Shown piece by piece: positions 51,998 to 61,423 of a stretch of 64,000 bases of DNA. The position numbers were made by a program, and so were the translations under genes. Origin of the DNA: Candidatus Bathyarchaeota archaeon (GTDB lineage: Archaea > Thermoproteota > Bathyarchaeia > Bathyarchaeales > Bathycorpusculaceae); contig JAOZIE010000023.1 of NCBI GenBank assembly GCA_026014485.1, positions 340,150 through 404,149 of the forward strand. Reading direction: 5' to 3'. Positions within the stretch are counted from its first letter, which is position 1; the number at the start of each line of letters is the position of its first letter. The notes under the pieces were generated by a model. The model was not told where the DNA came from, did no database searches, and saw only the letters and a program-made list of their open reading frames with translations.

Positions 51998-53707
51998 TTA
52001 GTGTTTTTTGTAGGCTATGGCAACAAAAGTTGTTACCGTCAATAACAGAAGCATGATTTGCAGTGAGAATTCTGGGATAACTGTAGCGTCAATTATTTCT
52101 ATTTGAAATATTTTTGCGTCTTGCCAGTTCTCATTTGTTCTTTGAGTCGCCCATAAATAGCGCCCGTCCCAAGCAAGATCCCATGTTCCTTCACTTGTTG
52201 CATAAATTTTCCCGACAATTGTGCCCTCCCTGTCAATTTTACATATAACTCCGCCATTGGGAACCCAGAAGCAGGTGCCATCCCAAGTTAATCCGCCCCC
52301 GCCTTCTTCTATCTCGATTGTGGCAATTAAATTCCCTGATTTATCAAGTTTGTAGATGGTGGGGGTGGTCCAGCCCATCAAATAGAGGTATTCTCCATCC
52401 CATGTGATGCCCTTTGCTCCGCCTTTTGTGTCTGGAATTTCAAATGATGAAAGTATCTTGCCATTGCTGTCCATCTCGTAAACTTTTTTCTCTGCAAAAT
52501 CGTTTATCCACAGATTTTCTCCATCATATGTCATGCCCCACGCTTGGGTTCTTGGAAAAATCCAATGCACTTTAATCTCGCCAGTCTTGGGGTCGAGTTT
52601 GAAAACATCTCCCCATAGTGTCGCGGCCCAAATATCTTTTCCATCCCAAGTGATACTCCAAGTCAACCCTGAACCTTCGCCTATTTTATTGATCACTCTC
52701 CTTGACTCATCTTCTTCTGGATAAACATACATGTATTTGTCCTTCTCTTGGTCTCCCGGAATGTAGCCTAGCTCATACGGTCTATTGTCGCAGTAATCAT
52801 AAATTATCTCGCCAGCACCATTTCCCTCGTTGTTCTCAACTGAGTCAGTTGACGAGGACTCAATTTTGACTAAATTGTTATAAAAATCGTTTCCGTCTGC
52901 TACTACGATATTTGCCCCTTCCCCGCATTGAATGCCGACTTGATTATTTTGAAGAGTGTTGTTTAACGCTATGAGCGTTCCATGGTCGTCTACTGATAGT
53001 CCGCCTGCATGATTTTCCTTGATTATGTTGTATTCTGCTCTTGCGGTGGATGCATCTACGTGAACACCATGTGTTCCACATCTCCAAATTGTGTTGTACT
53101 GTAGGGTTGCATTGTTGAATTGCTCCATTGCAATTCCGTTATATCCATTTTCGTAGATTAAGCAGTATTCAATTAAGGGTTCACAATAGGATTCCAGATA
53201 GATACCCTCCCAATTGTTCCATCTTACAATAGAATGAGATATTGTGGGGCTGGAATTCCAAAGGTTTATTCCCTGTTGAGCAAATTCAATTATGGCATAT
53301 TCTATTATGCTATCCTTCGCATTCTCAAACCTAATCATACGCCAATCACCATTTACGGCGTCATCTGCGTCAGAAGTAAACCAAATTTGGTTTTCCGGTG
53401 CCCCAACAGCTTTCAACGTTCCAAAAATTGTCATTCCTATTTTTTCAGAGCCTATTTTGTACCCTCTGGCATGCTCAAACTTGATGACTGTACCAGCGTC
53501 TATGGTTAACGTGACGCCTTCTGGAACAGTTACATCTTCGGTTACTAGAATTTCTCCGCTCCACGTTTCATCATGAGTGAGGATACCCTTTTTGTCAATT
53601 ACAACTCCGTGATTAGGGACCGCATTTGCATTTACAGAGGAAAAGGCTGAAGCAAAAACTCCTAAAAACAAAAACAGAATAATTATGGAGCTTATTATTT
53701 TCCACAT
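51998..53707 (-). CDS. Secreted beta-helix/propeller protein with PEF-type anchor
   Basis: 569 residues. Signal segment (1-27), a NosD-like right-handed beta-helix (~30-290; repeats such as IIEYAIIEFAQQGINLWNSS), then a six-blade-like propeller of WDGxxLW repeats (~340-530), and a C-terminal VIPEFSLQIM followed by a hydrophobic span and KKH: the archaeal PEF-type sorting signal. It probably sits on the cell surface binding or sensing carbohydrate. Promoter just right of 53707. Confidence 0.88.
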   Translation of the reverse strand: MWKIISSIIILFLFLGVFASAFSSVNANAVPNHGVVIDKKGILTHDETWSGEILVTEDVTVPEGVTLTIDAGTVIKFEHARGYKIGSEKIGMTIFGTLKAVGAPENQIWFTSDADDAVNGDWRMIRFENAKDSIIEYAIIEFAQQGINLWNSSPTISHSIVRWNNWEGIYLESYCEPLIEYCLIYENGYNGIAMEQFNNATLQYNTIWRCGTHGVHVDASTARAEYNIIKENHAGGLSVDDHGTLIALNNTLQNNQVGIQCGEGANIVVADGNDFYNNLVKIESSSTDSVENNEGNGAGEIIYDYCDNRPYELGYIPGDQEKDKYMYVYPEEDESRRVINKIGEGSGLTWSITWDGKDIWAATLWGDVFKLDPKTGEIKVHWIFPRTQAWGMTYDGENLWINDFAEKKVYEMDSNGKILSSFEIPDTKGGAKGITWDGEYLYLMGWTTPTIYKLDKSGNLIATIEIEEGGGGLTWDGTCFWVPNGGVICKIDREGTIVGKIYATSEGTWDLAWDGRYLWATQRTNENWQDAKIFQIEIIDATVIPEFSLQIMLLLLTVTTFVAIAYKKH

Positions 53708-53799
53708 GATCTACCAATACTGAGGTTGGCTTAATAAAAGTGTGAACGTTTTTGAAGCAGTTGAATGCATTTTAGCTTGCTCGATGGTTTGTTTGTGTA

Positions 53800-53832
53800 T
53801 GGTGTAGGGGATTCGAACCCCTAACACGCTGG
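53800..53832 (-). repeat. tRNA-3'-end-like remnant, copy 1
   Basis: On the minus strand this has a perfect TAGGGG-TTCGAAT-CCCCTA T-arm and ends CACC. No acceptor 5' half or anticodon arm is present. It resembles 59883-59955 and 61518-61590. Likely an integration scar. Confidence 0.55.
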
Positions 53833-53841
53833 CGGCATTGC

Positions 53842-53976
53842 TACGAAGACGCCTCACTTACCGACTTCTCAGAACACATGGGGCTCAAGTTGCCAACTAT
53901 GTCCACGCTGGTTAACGCCCTCTTCAACAAGGGTTTCCTGCAACGCACGGAGCAATCTACGATAGACGTCGCGTAA
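53842..53976 (+). pseudogene. MarR-type winged-helix fragment
   Basis: The frame reads LTDFSEHMGLKLPTMSTL then VNALFNKGFLQRTE, the MarR recognition-helix region, and ends at 53974-53976. There is no start codon or dimerisation domain. It directly follows the tRNA-like remnant. A decayed regulator, probably left by a lost element. Confidence 0.6.
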
Positions 53977-54125
53977 ATTTGGTCGCCACTCCACGGGGAG
54001 TAAAAATTATGAGGGCTTGTAGGCAGGCACTTTAGAGCATTTTTCTGTGCAACTAAATGTTGTGAATCCCGTGGATAGAGCCGTCATTGTAGAAGCGATG
54101 ACATTTTTGCGCCTATTCTTTAAAG

Positions 54126-54267
54126 AAGCAAGCCGCCATGGAAAAAGCGCAGGGTTTAGAAAAAGAAATTGAGAATAGAGACTGACCGCTCCGCAGAAGT
54201 CAGGAAAGCCGCTGCAGAAACGTTGGCGAACGCCGTGAAATCTTTCCTACAAAGACAACCCCCATAG
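54126..54267 (+). pseudogene. 3' remnant of coiled-coil gene (segmental duplication, right copy)
   Basis: Very similar to 51276-51431 (agcgcagggtttagaaaaag and tgaccgctccgcagaa are shared) but with a frame disruption near 54172 and no 5' part. It is followed by the intact CDP-alcohol phosphotransferase gene, so it preserves the ancestral neighbour order. The rest of 53977-54125 is empty. Confidence 0.8.
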
Positions 54268-54332
54268 TATTCCATCAAGCAGCATCTGTCTGTGGCTGGG
54301 CTTTCAGACGTGGGTGCGCTGAGTGTTGTAGT

Positions 54333-54896
54333 TTATGTTTTGCTTTGGCGGTACAGGTTAATGGCGATTTGGCATGCGGAAACCAAGCCTAGGATTCCTG
54401 CTGTGACAAAGCAAAGAGTGCTCCCCCAAACGTTGGGCACCAAAAGGCCCGCCAAGATGAAGACTAAGCGTTCAAAGCGCCCAAACAGCACATAGTCTGT
54501 TTTGTAGCCTCGGCGGTAGGCGGCTGCGCGGCAGGCAAGCAGTAACATAGAACCAGCGATGGCGATGACTCCAAACGGGTTAATTATTCTTCCTGCGAGG
54601 GCGCCTAGCACCACGGCCGCTTCGGATGAGCGGTCAGCGGCAGAATCAAAAATCAAGCCGAATTTCGATTCCATATGAAACTTACGCGCTAAGGTTCCGT
54701 CCACCACGTCGCAGAAGACGCTAAGAACCCCCAAGGCAAAAGCGGCAGGCAAAAACCGCACCGCAAACAGGGCGCCGCTGGCTAAGCCGAAAGCTAAACC
54801 CATAGCCGTCATCATATTCGGCGTTAATCCGTAGCTGTGCGCGGCGTTGGCTATGCGAAACATAACGGCGTCTTTACCTGCGCGCATGCTGTACAT
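54333..54896 (-). CDS. CDP-alcohol phosphatidyltransferase
   Basis: About 187 residues with ~5 membrane helices and the signature DVVDGTLARKF...GLIFDSAADR (D-x2-D-G-x2-A-R-x8-G-x3-D-x3-D) near 60-85. It transfers a phospho-alcohol head group to a lipid or to inositol phosphate. ATG 54896 (MYSMRAGKD) avoids overlap with the upstream gene ending at 54968. Its 3' end is duplicated at 51523-51582. It forms an operon with the membrane protein at 54968-55363. Confidence 0.88.
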   Translation of the reverse strand: MYSMRAGKDAVMFRIANAAHSYGLTPNMMTAMGLAFGLASGALFAVRFLPAAFALGVLSVFCDVVDGTLARKFHMESKFGLIFDSAADRSSEAAVVLGALAGRIINPFGVIAIAGSMLLLACRAAAYRRGYKTDYVLFGRFERLVFILAGLLVPNVWGSTLCFVTAGILGLVSACQIAINLYRQSKT

Positions 54897-54967
54897 ACCC
54901 AACGGATTATTCTCCAATTGTTTTTTCTTGCAGCTGCAGTTAAATCTGTTGGCAGATTTTGTGGATT

Positions 54968-55363
54968 TCACGCTTGCCTGGTGGCGACCTGTGTTTGCCG
55001 TATGTACTTGTAGGAAAAAAAGACTATCAGACTGCTCCAAACGAACTCGACTGCCATGCCCAAATTCACGTCAAACAAGTAGAAGCCGACGACCCGCTGC
55101 CCCACCGTGCCCGCTACCGCCAAATATGCACCCCACCTGCACCCCTTCATTAAGCCGAAAAGCGCAACAGCAAACACAATGACGGCGACAAACGCGTCGG
55201 CAAGCGCCGCTGAAGTGTTAACTGAAATTATCGTTGTCGCCAGCGGGTTCTCCATAAAAGAGAAGGCAAACCAGATAGGCACAGACAAAAGATCCAAGGC
55301 AACGTTAAGCCCCACTAACCACATCAAGGTTTTATGGGAGTCAGCGAGCGTTTGCATGCACAA
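54968..55363 (-). CDS. Small four-helix membrane protein
   Basis: 131 residues with four hydrophobic helices (~13-35, 47-70, 75-95, 100-120) and a charged C-terminal tail. Not recognised. It lies directly upstream of the CDP-alcohol phosphotransferase on the same strand, so a membrane-lipid role is possible but unproven. Confidence 0.65.
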   Translation of the reverse strand: MCMQTLADSHKTLMWLVGLNVALDLLSVPIWFAFSFMENPLATTIISVNTSAALADAFVAVIVFAVALFGLMKGCRWGAYLAVAGTVGQRVVGFYLFDVNLGMAVEFVWSSLIVFFSYKYIRQTQVATRQA

Positions 55364-55498
55364 ACATGTCTCCAGTCAATATTAATCATTTATGGTGGGG
55401 GTTTCTTCTCGTGCCCCTTGTGGGCAGTGGCTGCGCTTTGGTTGATGGTTCACGTTGAAATCAGCAAATGTTATTTAGGCGTGAGTTGGTAACCGCCT

Positions 55499-57022
55499 TT
55501 GGAGAGGAAACGTCGCTTGCCCAGACCGAGTACGCTGAGGTTTTTCTTCGTTCTTTTCTCTATTTTTCTGGTTCTCACCTTAACTGCGGTATCATACGTT
55601 GATGCTCATGAGAGCGGCTTGGTGATGGAGGCGGAGCAGCATTGGGAAACCTACGGCGTAGGCGGCACCTGCATCAGTGGGCAGCATAACCTTTTTGTCG
55701 CTGACGTGGACGGCGACGGAACAGAGGAAATGGTTACTGGCGGCTGGGCATATGATGTATCCGCGAACGGCACCCGCATCTCTGGGTACGCTCCCCTGAA
55801 GGTTTGGAGCTGGAACGGACAAAACATAACCCTTGAGCACACCGAGAAATGGAGCGGCAACCTTGGGGTAGTTTACGCCGCAGACATTGACGGAGACGGC
55901 ACAACCGAGATAATAACCGCAGGCAACGTGGTGGATGAAAACGGCAGCTACTCAGCCGCGCTCCGATTCTGGAGCTGGGATGGTCAAACGATGCTTCTCA
56001 AAGGCAGCTATAACGGGGTATCCGCAAGCTCTGTTTGCGTTGCTGACGTGGATGGGGATGGTGAACAGGAGGTGGTTACCGTCGGAAAACCCTACAACGC
56101 CACGGCCCAGCTTAGTACCTGGCGGTGGAACGGCGGCAATCTGATTCTTGAGGCAAACGTTGACTGCTGCGACTCCAAAAACGGAAGCGCAAATTCCGTT
56201 GCTGTGTGCGACTTGAACAGTGACGGAGCGGCAGAAATCGTCACGGCTGGATACGCCAACAGCCTCTCAAACAGCACTGGGCAGGTTCGCGTCTGGAAAA
56301 TAGCCGAGGGAAACCTGCGTTTGGAGGTAGCGGCGGAGTGGCGGCTCGTGGACGGGTATGCTTTGAATAGCGCGGGAAACGTGCAGGGCAACACGGTTGT
56401 CAACAACGTGAAAACGGCAGATGTTGACGGCGACGGCGTGGTCGAAATCGTAACTGGCGGCTTCACCTATGACGGCACCGACGTCCTTGCCCAACTCAGG
56501 GTTTGGAACTGGAGTGGAAACGCCTTGAATCTGGAGACAAGCCATGAGTGGTCAACTTCAGACATAACTGAGCTCAAAACGGTCTCCATCAACGACGTGG
56601 ATGACGACGGCAAAACTGAAATTGTAACCAGCGGTGGAGCAGTTGCGTATGGGTCTTTTGCGGTAAACTCCACGGAGAAAGAAACGGCCCAACTCAGAGT
56701 CTGGGGCTGGAACGGCGAGGAATTAACACAAAAAGAAAGCCGCAACTGGGTGATTGGCGAGGGCGTTATGGCTTGGAACGTCGCGACAGGCGACCTGAAC
56801 GGCGACGGTGCAAACGAGATTGTCACCGTTGGCTGTATGTTCGTCGGCACATTATGCGACCCCGACCTGAGAATCTGGTCTATTCTTCAGTCTGAGGCTT
56901 TTCCATACTTGCCCCTCATAGCAGTCTGTGTCGCTGTGGCAACGGTGGTTGTGGCTTTAGCAACTCTTATACTCGCTAGAAAACGGCGCCAAAGAACCTC
57001 TGTTAAAGACAAAGTCGAGTGA
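55499..57022 (+). CDS. Secreted FG-GAP/VCBS beta-propeller protein
   Basis: 507 residues. A signal segment (13-37) is followed by seven FG-GAP-like repeats, each with a Ca-binding DVDGDGxxEIVTGG loop (~55-465), and a C-terminal membrane helix (~475-497) with RKRRQR tail. TTG start. It is exported and anchored, probably binding calcium and a ligand like integrin alpha propellers. It appears independent of its neighbours. Confidence 0.9.
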   Translation: MERKRRLPRPSTLRFFFVLFSIFLVLTLTAVSYVDAHESGLVMEAEQHWETYGVGGTCISGQHNLFVADVDGDGTEEMVTGGWAYDVSANGTRISGYAPLKVWSWNGQNITLEHTEKWSGNLGVVYAADIDGDGTTEIITAGNVVDENGSYSAALRFWSWDGQTMLLKGSYNGVSASSVCVADVDGDGEQEVVTVGKPYNATAQLSTWRWNGGNLILEANVDCCDSKNGSANSVAVCDLNSDGAAEIVTAGYANSLSNSTGQVRVWKIAEGNLRLEVAAEWRLVDGYALNSAGNVQGNTVVNNVKTADVDGDGVVEIVTGGFTYDGTDVLAQLRVWNWSGNALNLETSHEWSTSDITELKTVSINDVDDDGKTEIVTSGGAVAYGSFAVNSTEKETAQLRVWGWNGEELTQKESRNWVIGEGVMAWNVATGDLNGDGANEIVTVGCMFVGTLCDPDLRIWSILQSEAFPYLPLIAVCVAVATVVVALATLILARKRRQRTSVKDKVE

Positions 57023-57186
57023 TTCGGCTTTTGCGGCGAAACAAACACATGTTGCCAAATGACTCCGCTTATACGAGCGGCAATTTCTTCCATTTTCTTA
57101 GCAATATTATTCTTTATTTGAGTGACTTTTGTCGTAGGAATTCTTTTATTGGACTTTTTCGTTCTTTTTGCTCGGAGATAAGATGT

Positions 57187-58224
57187 GTGTCAGACCTTGT
57201 TTCCAAATGTGGGCTTAACTGTGGTGCTTGTCCTTGGGGACCCAATCCGCGGAAGGGCATGAGTGCCGAAGATTTTGAACGTTACAGGAAAAATGCTAAG
57301 CAGATTCTTGGGTACATGCCGATTAAGACGCCGTGTGTTACCTGTCAAACTCCAGACGCCGAAATTCCCAAAGAATCAAAATTGCCTAGCCGAACCTGTC
57401 TGATACGTCAATGCGTAGACAAAGCTGGCGTGGCTAACTGTGCTTATTGCCAAAGTTTTCCATGTGACACCTTAAAAGAAACGGCGGCTGCTTGGACCCG
57501 CGAGAAGATTGAGGCGAAGTTAGGTGCGCAAATTTCTGAAGAGAAGTATCATTTATTTGTAGAACCTTTTGAGGGAATCAAACGCTTAGCGGTTATCCGC
57601 GCTTCGCTTAAGGCAGACGAATTTGTCGAACCCGCAAAATCTCCATCATCTGAGACAAGAACCGTCGATTTCCCAAAGAATCTGCCCCTCTCCAAAAAAG
57701 AGGCTGCCTCTTTCAAAGCAGTCCACAATCTGCTCAGTAAAATAGAGCTTTCCTCATTGGGATTGAGTTCCACCGACACCTTTGCTCAACAGCACAAACT
57801 CGAAAACTTGAGAACACAGCTTTTGCGGTTTCTATGGATATTTGGGAATTACGGCAAATTCGAGAACACCAAAAGCCTACACCTTGTGGTTGACGCCGAA
57901 ACTTATCTCGCTAACCGCGGCACCGCGAAGAAGCTGGCGATTTGGTCCTTTGTTGAAGACACTGTTTTTAAGGTTTTAAACGAGTTTGGCGTCTGTTGCG
58001 AACGGGTCGCAATAACCGGAGCCAAGATTGAAGACCTAACGACTGGAACAGGTTATCTTAGAAAAAAAGGTTGGGTTATTAGCCTCTCATTTAAGGAAAA
58101 GATTGGCGAAACAGAAGTTCTCAAGGCCTTTCAGCTGTACTCACAAAAATTAGACGAAAAATTCGGCAAGAACGCATTCAAGCAATTCTCAAATGCAGAC
58201 ATGCAGTTTCTTACCGAAACGTGA
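57187..58224 (+). CDS. DUF3795-type Cys-rich protein with long C-terminal domain
   Basis: About 345 residues from GTG 57187 (GGAG at 57174-57177). The first ~115 residues are the DUF3795 module: CGLNCGACPWG, CVTCQ, CLIRQC and CAYCQSFPCD, a set of ~9 Cys that may bind zinc or Fe-S. The remaining ~230 residues are a helical domain that I cannot assign (KLAIWSFVEDTVFKVL). The extra C-terminal domain makes it longer than simple DUF3795 proteins. Confidence 0.8.
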   Translation: MSDLVSKCGLNCGACPWGPNPRKGMSAEDFERYRKNAKQILGYMPIKTPCVTCQTPDAEIPKESKLPSRTCLIRQCVDKAGVANCAYCQSFPCDTLKETAAAWTREKIEAKLGAQISEEKYHLFVEPFEGIKRLAVIRASLKADEFVEPAKSPSSETRTVDFPKNLPLSKKEAASFKAVHNLLSKIELSSLGLSSTDTFAQQHKLENLRTQLLRFLWIFGNYGKFENTKSLHLVVDAETYLANRGTAKKLAIWSFVEDTVFKVLNEFGVCCERVAITGAKIEDLTTGTGYLRKKGWVISLSFKEKIGETEVLKAFQLYSQKLDEKFGKNAFKQFSNADMQFLTET

Positions 58225-58341
58225 TTTCTGAGACGATGAAAACGCGATTCGAGGGGCGCTCAAAAGAAAGATTTGGTGAAAGCTTAAAGGGAGAAGACAT
58301 AACATTAGTCCGTTAAGCCAAGGATTGGAGTTGTTGGTTCA

Positions 58342-59838
58342 GTGACTGCAAAATCCATTATTATTATCGGCGCTGGCTTGGCTGGTCTGGCAACTGGTTG
58401 CTATGGGCAGATGAACGGGTTCAAAACCAAGATTTTCGAGATGCAAACTAAACCAGGCGGCGTCTGTGTTTCTTGGAAGAGACACGGCTACACCTTCGAC
58501 TATGCAATTCACAACCTCTTTGGCATAATCTCGAGCTCTGCAGACAACAAAGTGTGGAGGGAACTGGGCGCTCTTCACGGTCTCAAAACGTACAGTTTCC
58601 GGGAATTCGTTCAAATTGAAGACACCGACGGCAAAGCCTTCACCGTTTACACGAATTTGGATGAACTTGAAAGGCACCTGATGGCGCTTTCGCCCAGTGA
58701 CAAGGAAAAAATCAGCGAGTTCGTTAAAGTCTGCCGACGGTTCAGTGGCTACGACATATTCGCGGCGATGGGCGGCGGCTTCGGAACCATGATCAGGTTG
58801 CTGCCAGTGCTGCGTTCACTGATGAAATACAGCAAAATAACGGTGGAGGATTACGCAAAGGGCTTCAGCGACCCCTTCCTCCAGAAAGCGTTCCCAACAA
58901 TAGAATACGATGTTCCCGGTGTGCCCGTTCTGATTCCGATGATTTTTCTGTCCGCACTCAACAAAGGCGACGGCGGTTGGCCAATCGGCGGTTCCTTGGC
59001 GCTCTCGAAGAACATTGAAAGACGCTATTTGGAATTGGGCGGCGAAATTGCTTACAGGTCCAAGGTTGTTAAAATTCTGGTTGAGAACGATAATGCGGTT
59101 GGTGTTCAATTGGAAGATGGCTCGCAGCATCTGGCAGACATAATTGTTTCCGCGGCAGACGGGCATTCCACAATATTTGGCATGTTAGATGGAAAATACG
59201 TAAACGATTCCATCCGCGCTTATTACAAGTCATATCCAAAAACTATCTCTTTCGGGTTTGAAGTTTGGTACGGAGTCAACCGAGAGTTCCGCGGTGAACC
59301 ACACTCTCTGGTGCTCTTTCAAACTGAACCAGTGACTTTCGAAGGCAGGGAGTACAACAGGCTTGATGTTGAAATCTTCAATTTTGACTCCTCCCTTGCG
59401 CCACCGGGCAAAACCGTTGTCAAAGTAGTTTTGGATTCCAATTATGACTACTGGCACAAACTGTCAAAGGACACTAAAGCGTACACGGAAGCGAAAAGAA
59501 GAATTGCGGACATTATCGCAGAAAGGTTAGATACGCGGTTTTCCGGCTTCAAGGATCAAATCGAGGCGGTCGATGTGGCTACGCCCGTCTCTGTGGAGCA
59601 TTGGCTGGCTGCTTACCGCGGTTACTGCGTGCCATATCCTGCACCCAAAGAGTTTGCTAAGGCAGTCTCCAAGAACGGCGTTAGCAAGACGCTTCCGGGG
59701 CTCCAAGGATTCCATATGGTCGGGCAATGGGCAGGCGCTTTCTATTCTACAAATCAAGTCACCTCAATGGGGCGCGACCTTGTTAAACAACTCTGCAAAA
59801 AGGACAACAAAAAATTCGTAACAACAACTGCAGACTAA
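58342..59838 (+). CDS. Phytoene dehydrogenase-like FAD oxidoreductase
   Basis: 498 residues with an N-terminal FAD Rossmann motif IIIIGAGLAGLATGCYGQ and GGVCVSWKRHGYTFDYAIHNLFG. The C-terminal part ends GLQGFHMVGQWAGAFYSTNQV. This is the carotenoid isomerase/desaturase-like family, whose archaeal members may act on polyprenoids or other hydrophobic substrates. GTG start with GGAG upstream. No carotenoid synthase genes are nearby. Confidence 0.88.
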   Translation: MTAKSIIIIGAGLAGLATGCYGQMNGFKTKIFEMQTKPGGVCVSWKRHGYTFDYAIHNLFGIISSSADNKVWRELGALHGLKTYSFREFVQIEDTDGKAFTVYTNLDELERHLMALSPSDKEKISEFVKVCRRFSGYDIFAAMGGGFGTMIRLLPVLRSLMKYSKITVEDYAKGFSDPFLQKAFPTIEYDVPGVPVLIPMIFLSALNKGDGGWPIGGSLALSKNIERRYLELGGEIAYRSKVVKILVENDNAVGVQLEDGSQHLADIIVSAADGHSTIFGMLDGKYVNDSIRAYYKSYPKTISFGFEVWYGVNREFRGEPHSLVLFQTEPVTFEGREYNRLDVEIFNFDSSLAPPGKTVVKVVLDSNYDYWHKLSKDTKAYTEAKRRIADIIAERLDTRFSGFKDQIEAVDVATPVSVEHWLAAYRGYCVPYPAPKEFAKAVSKNGVSKTLPGLQGFHMVGQWAGAFYSTNQVTSMGRDLVKQLCKKDNKKFVTTTAD

Positions 59839-59882
59839 CGTGAACCGTTAGAGCCCGTTGTACTCTCAATAACCCCTTATTT

Positions 59883-59955
59883 TGGTGCAGGGGCTGGATT
59901 TGCACCCCTAACACGCTGGCGACACCGCCAATTCTTCTTGTTCTACGCAGCCACG
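59883..59955 (-). repeat. tRNA-3'-end-like remnant, copy 2
   Basis: Aligns with copy 3 over about 70 bases (shared tggtgcagggg, taacacgctggcgacac and ccaattct). The T-arm is broken by mutations, so it is not a functional tRNA. Confidence 0.6.
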
Positions 59956-60340
59956 TTCCCTTTTTCCTGTATCCCTTAGCAGGGGGTTCTATTTGAGAGA
60001 CGGAAATTGAGGCATGGCTGTTCGTATACGCATATTTCTTGATGTTTTGGTCTTCATTTTTTAATGCAGACTTCCATGAGCTCTTACAAACGTGCTTTTG
60101 CTTGAGGTCAAGGAGGCTCACTAATGCAGAAGGCTCTAACTGTGTGGACTGCGCGGATTGGTATGGTTGGTGTCTCAGGGCGAGCGGGCGCGTTATATGC
60201 AAGTTACTTGAGTTGCTTCCAGCCAAGGTGTGCAGCCACTTCAAGGCTCAAAAGTGAGCTGCGGGGCGCGAGGTGGACCGTGAAATCTACAGTTGCTGTT
60301 TGAAGTGGGTTCAATCAAGCTATTTCCTCTGGGGTATCAG

Positions 60341-60354
60341 TCAAGATATCTTGA
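60341..60354. promoter_or_regulatory. TCAAGATATCTTGA palindrome
   Basis: A perfect 14-base palindrome. A related TTAAGATTTCTTGATCAA is at 60619-60636, near the start of the next gene. Candidate operator pair; no regulator gene is adjacent. Confidence 0.4.
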
Positions 60355-60628
60355 TCACCCGTTACCACATGAGTAGGCGGCTTTTTGAATGAATTGTTTG
60401 CTGCAAAGAAGTTTGGCAAGTGTGCGGTGGCGTTGCGGGGATGGTGTTGGGCACCGACCAACTTTACTCATCAACGTTGGGTAAAGCGAAACAGAGGCTG
60501 AGATCTAAGGTGCGCGTCTATCGTAAGAGGGCGGATTGCTGTATGCGTTGATTACGATTGGAAGAAACAATTGAGCTTTTTTAGTCAAGAAAGTTTGACC
60601 ACTCATCTGAGCGATTAGTTAAGATTTC

Positions 60629-61423
60629 TTGATCAAAATCTTTAAAACACGGAAAAAAGGTATCACAAATGGTGTACTCGTGCACACGAAAAGGTTAATT
60701 GTAGTGTTTGCTGTTTCACTCCTCTTACTTCTATCAGCAGGATTGCTGTTCGAAGTGACGGCCAACTGGGTTCCTTTTCCGTGGGAACCCATCACTGATC
60801 GACCGACTATACTGATTTACTCGCCTACTCAGGATTCTGTCTACCCCGATGAAGTTATCCTGAATTTCTCAGTTGTCACGCCCGATTCTTATGTGTCTTC
60901 AACGCCTGAAGACGGAAGAATAAACGCTGGCTGGATAGACAAAGTCACTTACACCTTGGATGGAAACCAGACCGTCATGTATACTGACCAGTTGGAAAAC
61001 ATTGGAGACGAGTTGCCTAAGAACTTGACGTTTTCTTTGCGTCTTGTCAACCTAGAGTTAGGTACCCATGTTCTTACCGTGGCAGTTGACTCCACGGTTA
61101 ATTACTATGTTGGAGGCTATTTAGGATATTTAGTTACAAACCGAACGTCCACATCACGGTCAATAATATTAACTGTTGAGCAGATACAAACACCAACACC
61201 GCACTCGTCGCCTCTTCCTTCCCCAACTCCTTCAGCTTCATCGTCTGCAACGATAACTCCTAACTCAAACACTTCTCCATCGTCCATAGCAGAATCTGCA
61301 TTGCCTTCTCCCCAGAACAAATCTTTTCTTAACAGCACTACTACTATAATCATTGTCGTTGACTTGCTTGTTATTTGCGCTTCTGTGTTTTTGGTTTCGG
61401 CTCTGGCTGAGAAAAGGCGCTGA
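60629..61423 (+). CDS. Secreted, membrane-anchored surface protein
   Basis: 264 residues. A signal segment (~22-42), one beta-sandwich-like domain (~58-178; YTLDGNQTVMYTDQL), a Ser/Thr/Pro-rich linker that is probably glycosylated (~183-232), and a C-terminal membrane helix (~238-258) with EKRR. This layout is common among archaeal surface proteins. The N-terminus is uncertain: TTG 60629 lies in a palindromic motif, and GTG 60680 is an alternative. Function unknown. Confidence 0.78.
   Translation: MIKIFKTRKKGITNGVLVHTKRLIVVFAVSLLLLLSAGLLFEVTANWVPFPWEPITDRPTILIYSPTQDSVYPDEVILNFSVVTPDSYVSSTPEDGRINAGWIDKVTYTLDGNQTVMYTDQLENIGDELPKNLTFSLRLVNLELGTHVLTVAVDSTVNYYVGGYLGYLVTNRTSTSRSIILTVEQIQTPTPHSSPLPSPTPSASSSATITPNSNTSPSSIAESALPSPQNKSFLNSTTTIIIVVDLLVICASVFLVSALAEKRR

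Larger units (their letters stand above)
59839..60628. other. Gene-poor region with tRNA-like remnant and palindrome
   Basis: About 790 bases. It holds tRNA-like remnant copy 2 (59883-59955) and a TCAAGATATCTTGA palindrome (60341-60354). Other frames are short and interrupted. It looks like decayed mobile or regulatory DNA; no RNA gene could be folded. Confidence 0.5.
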
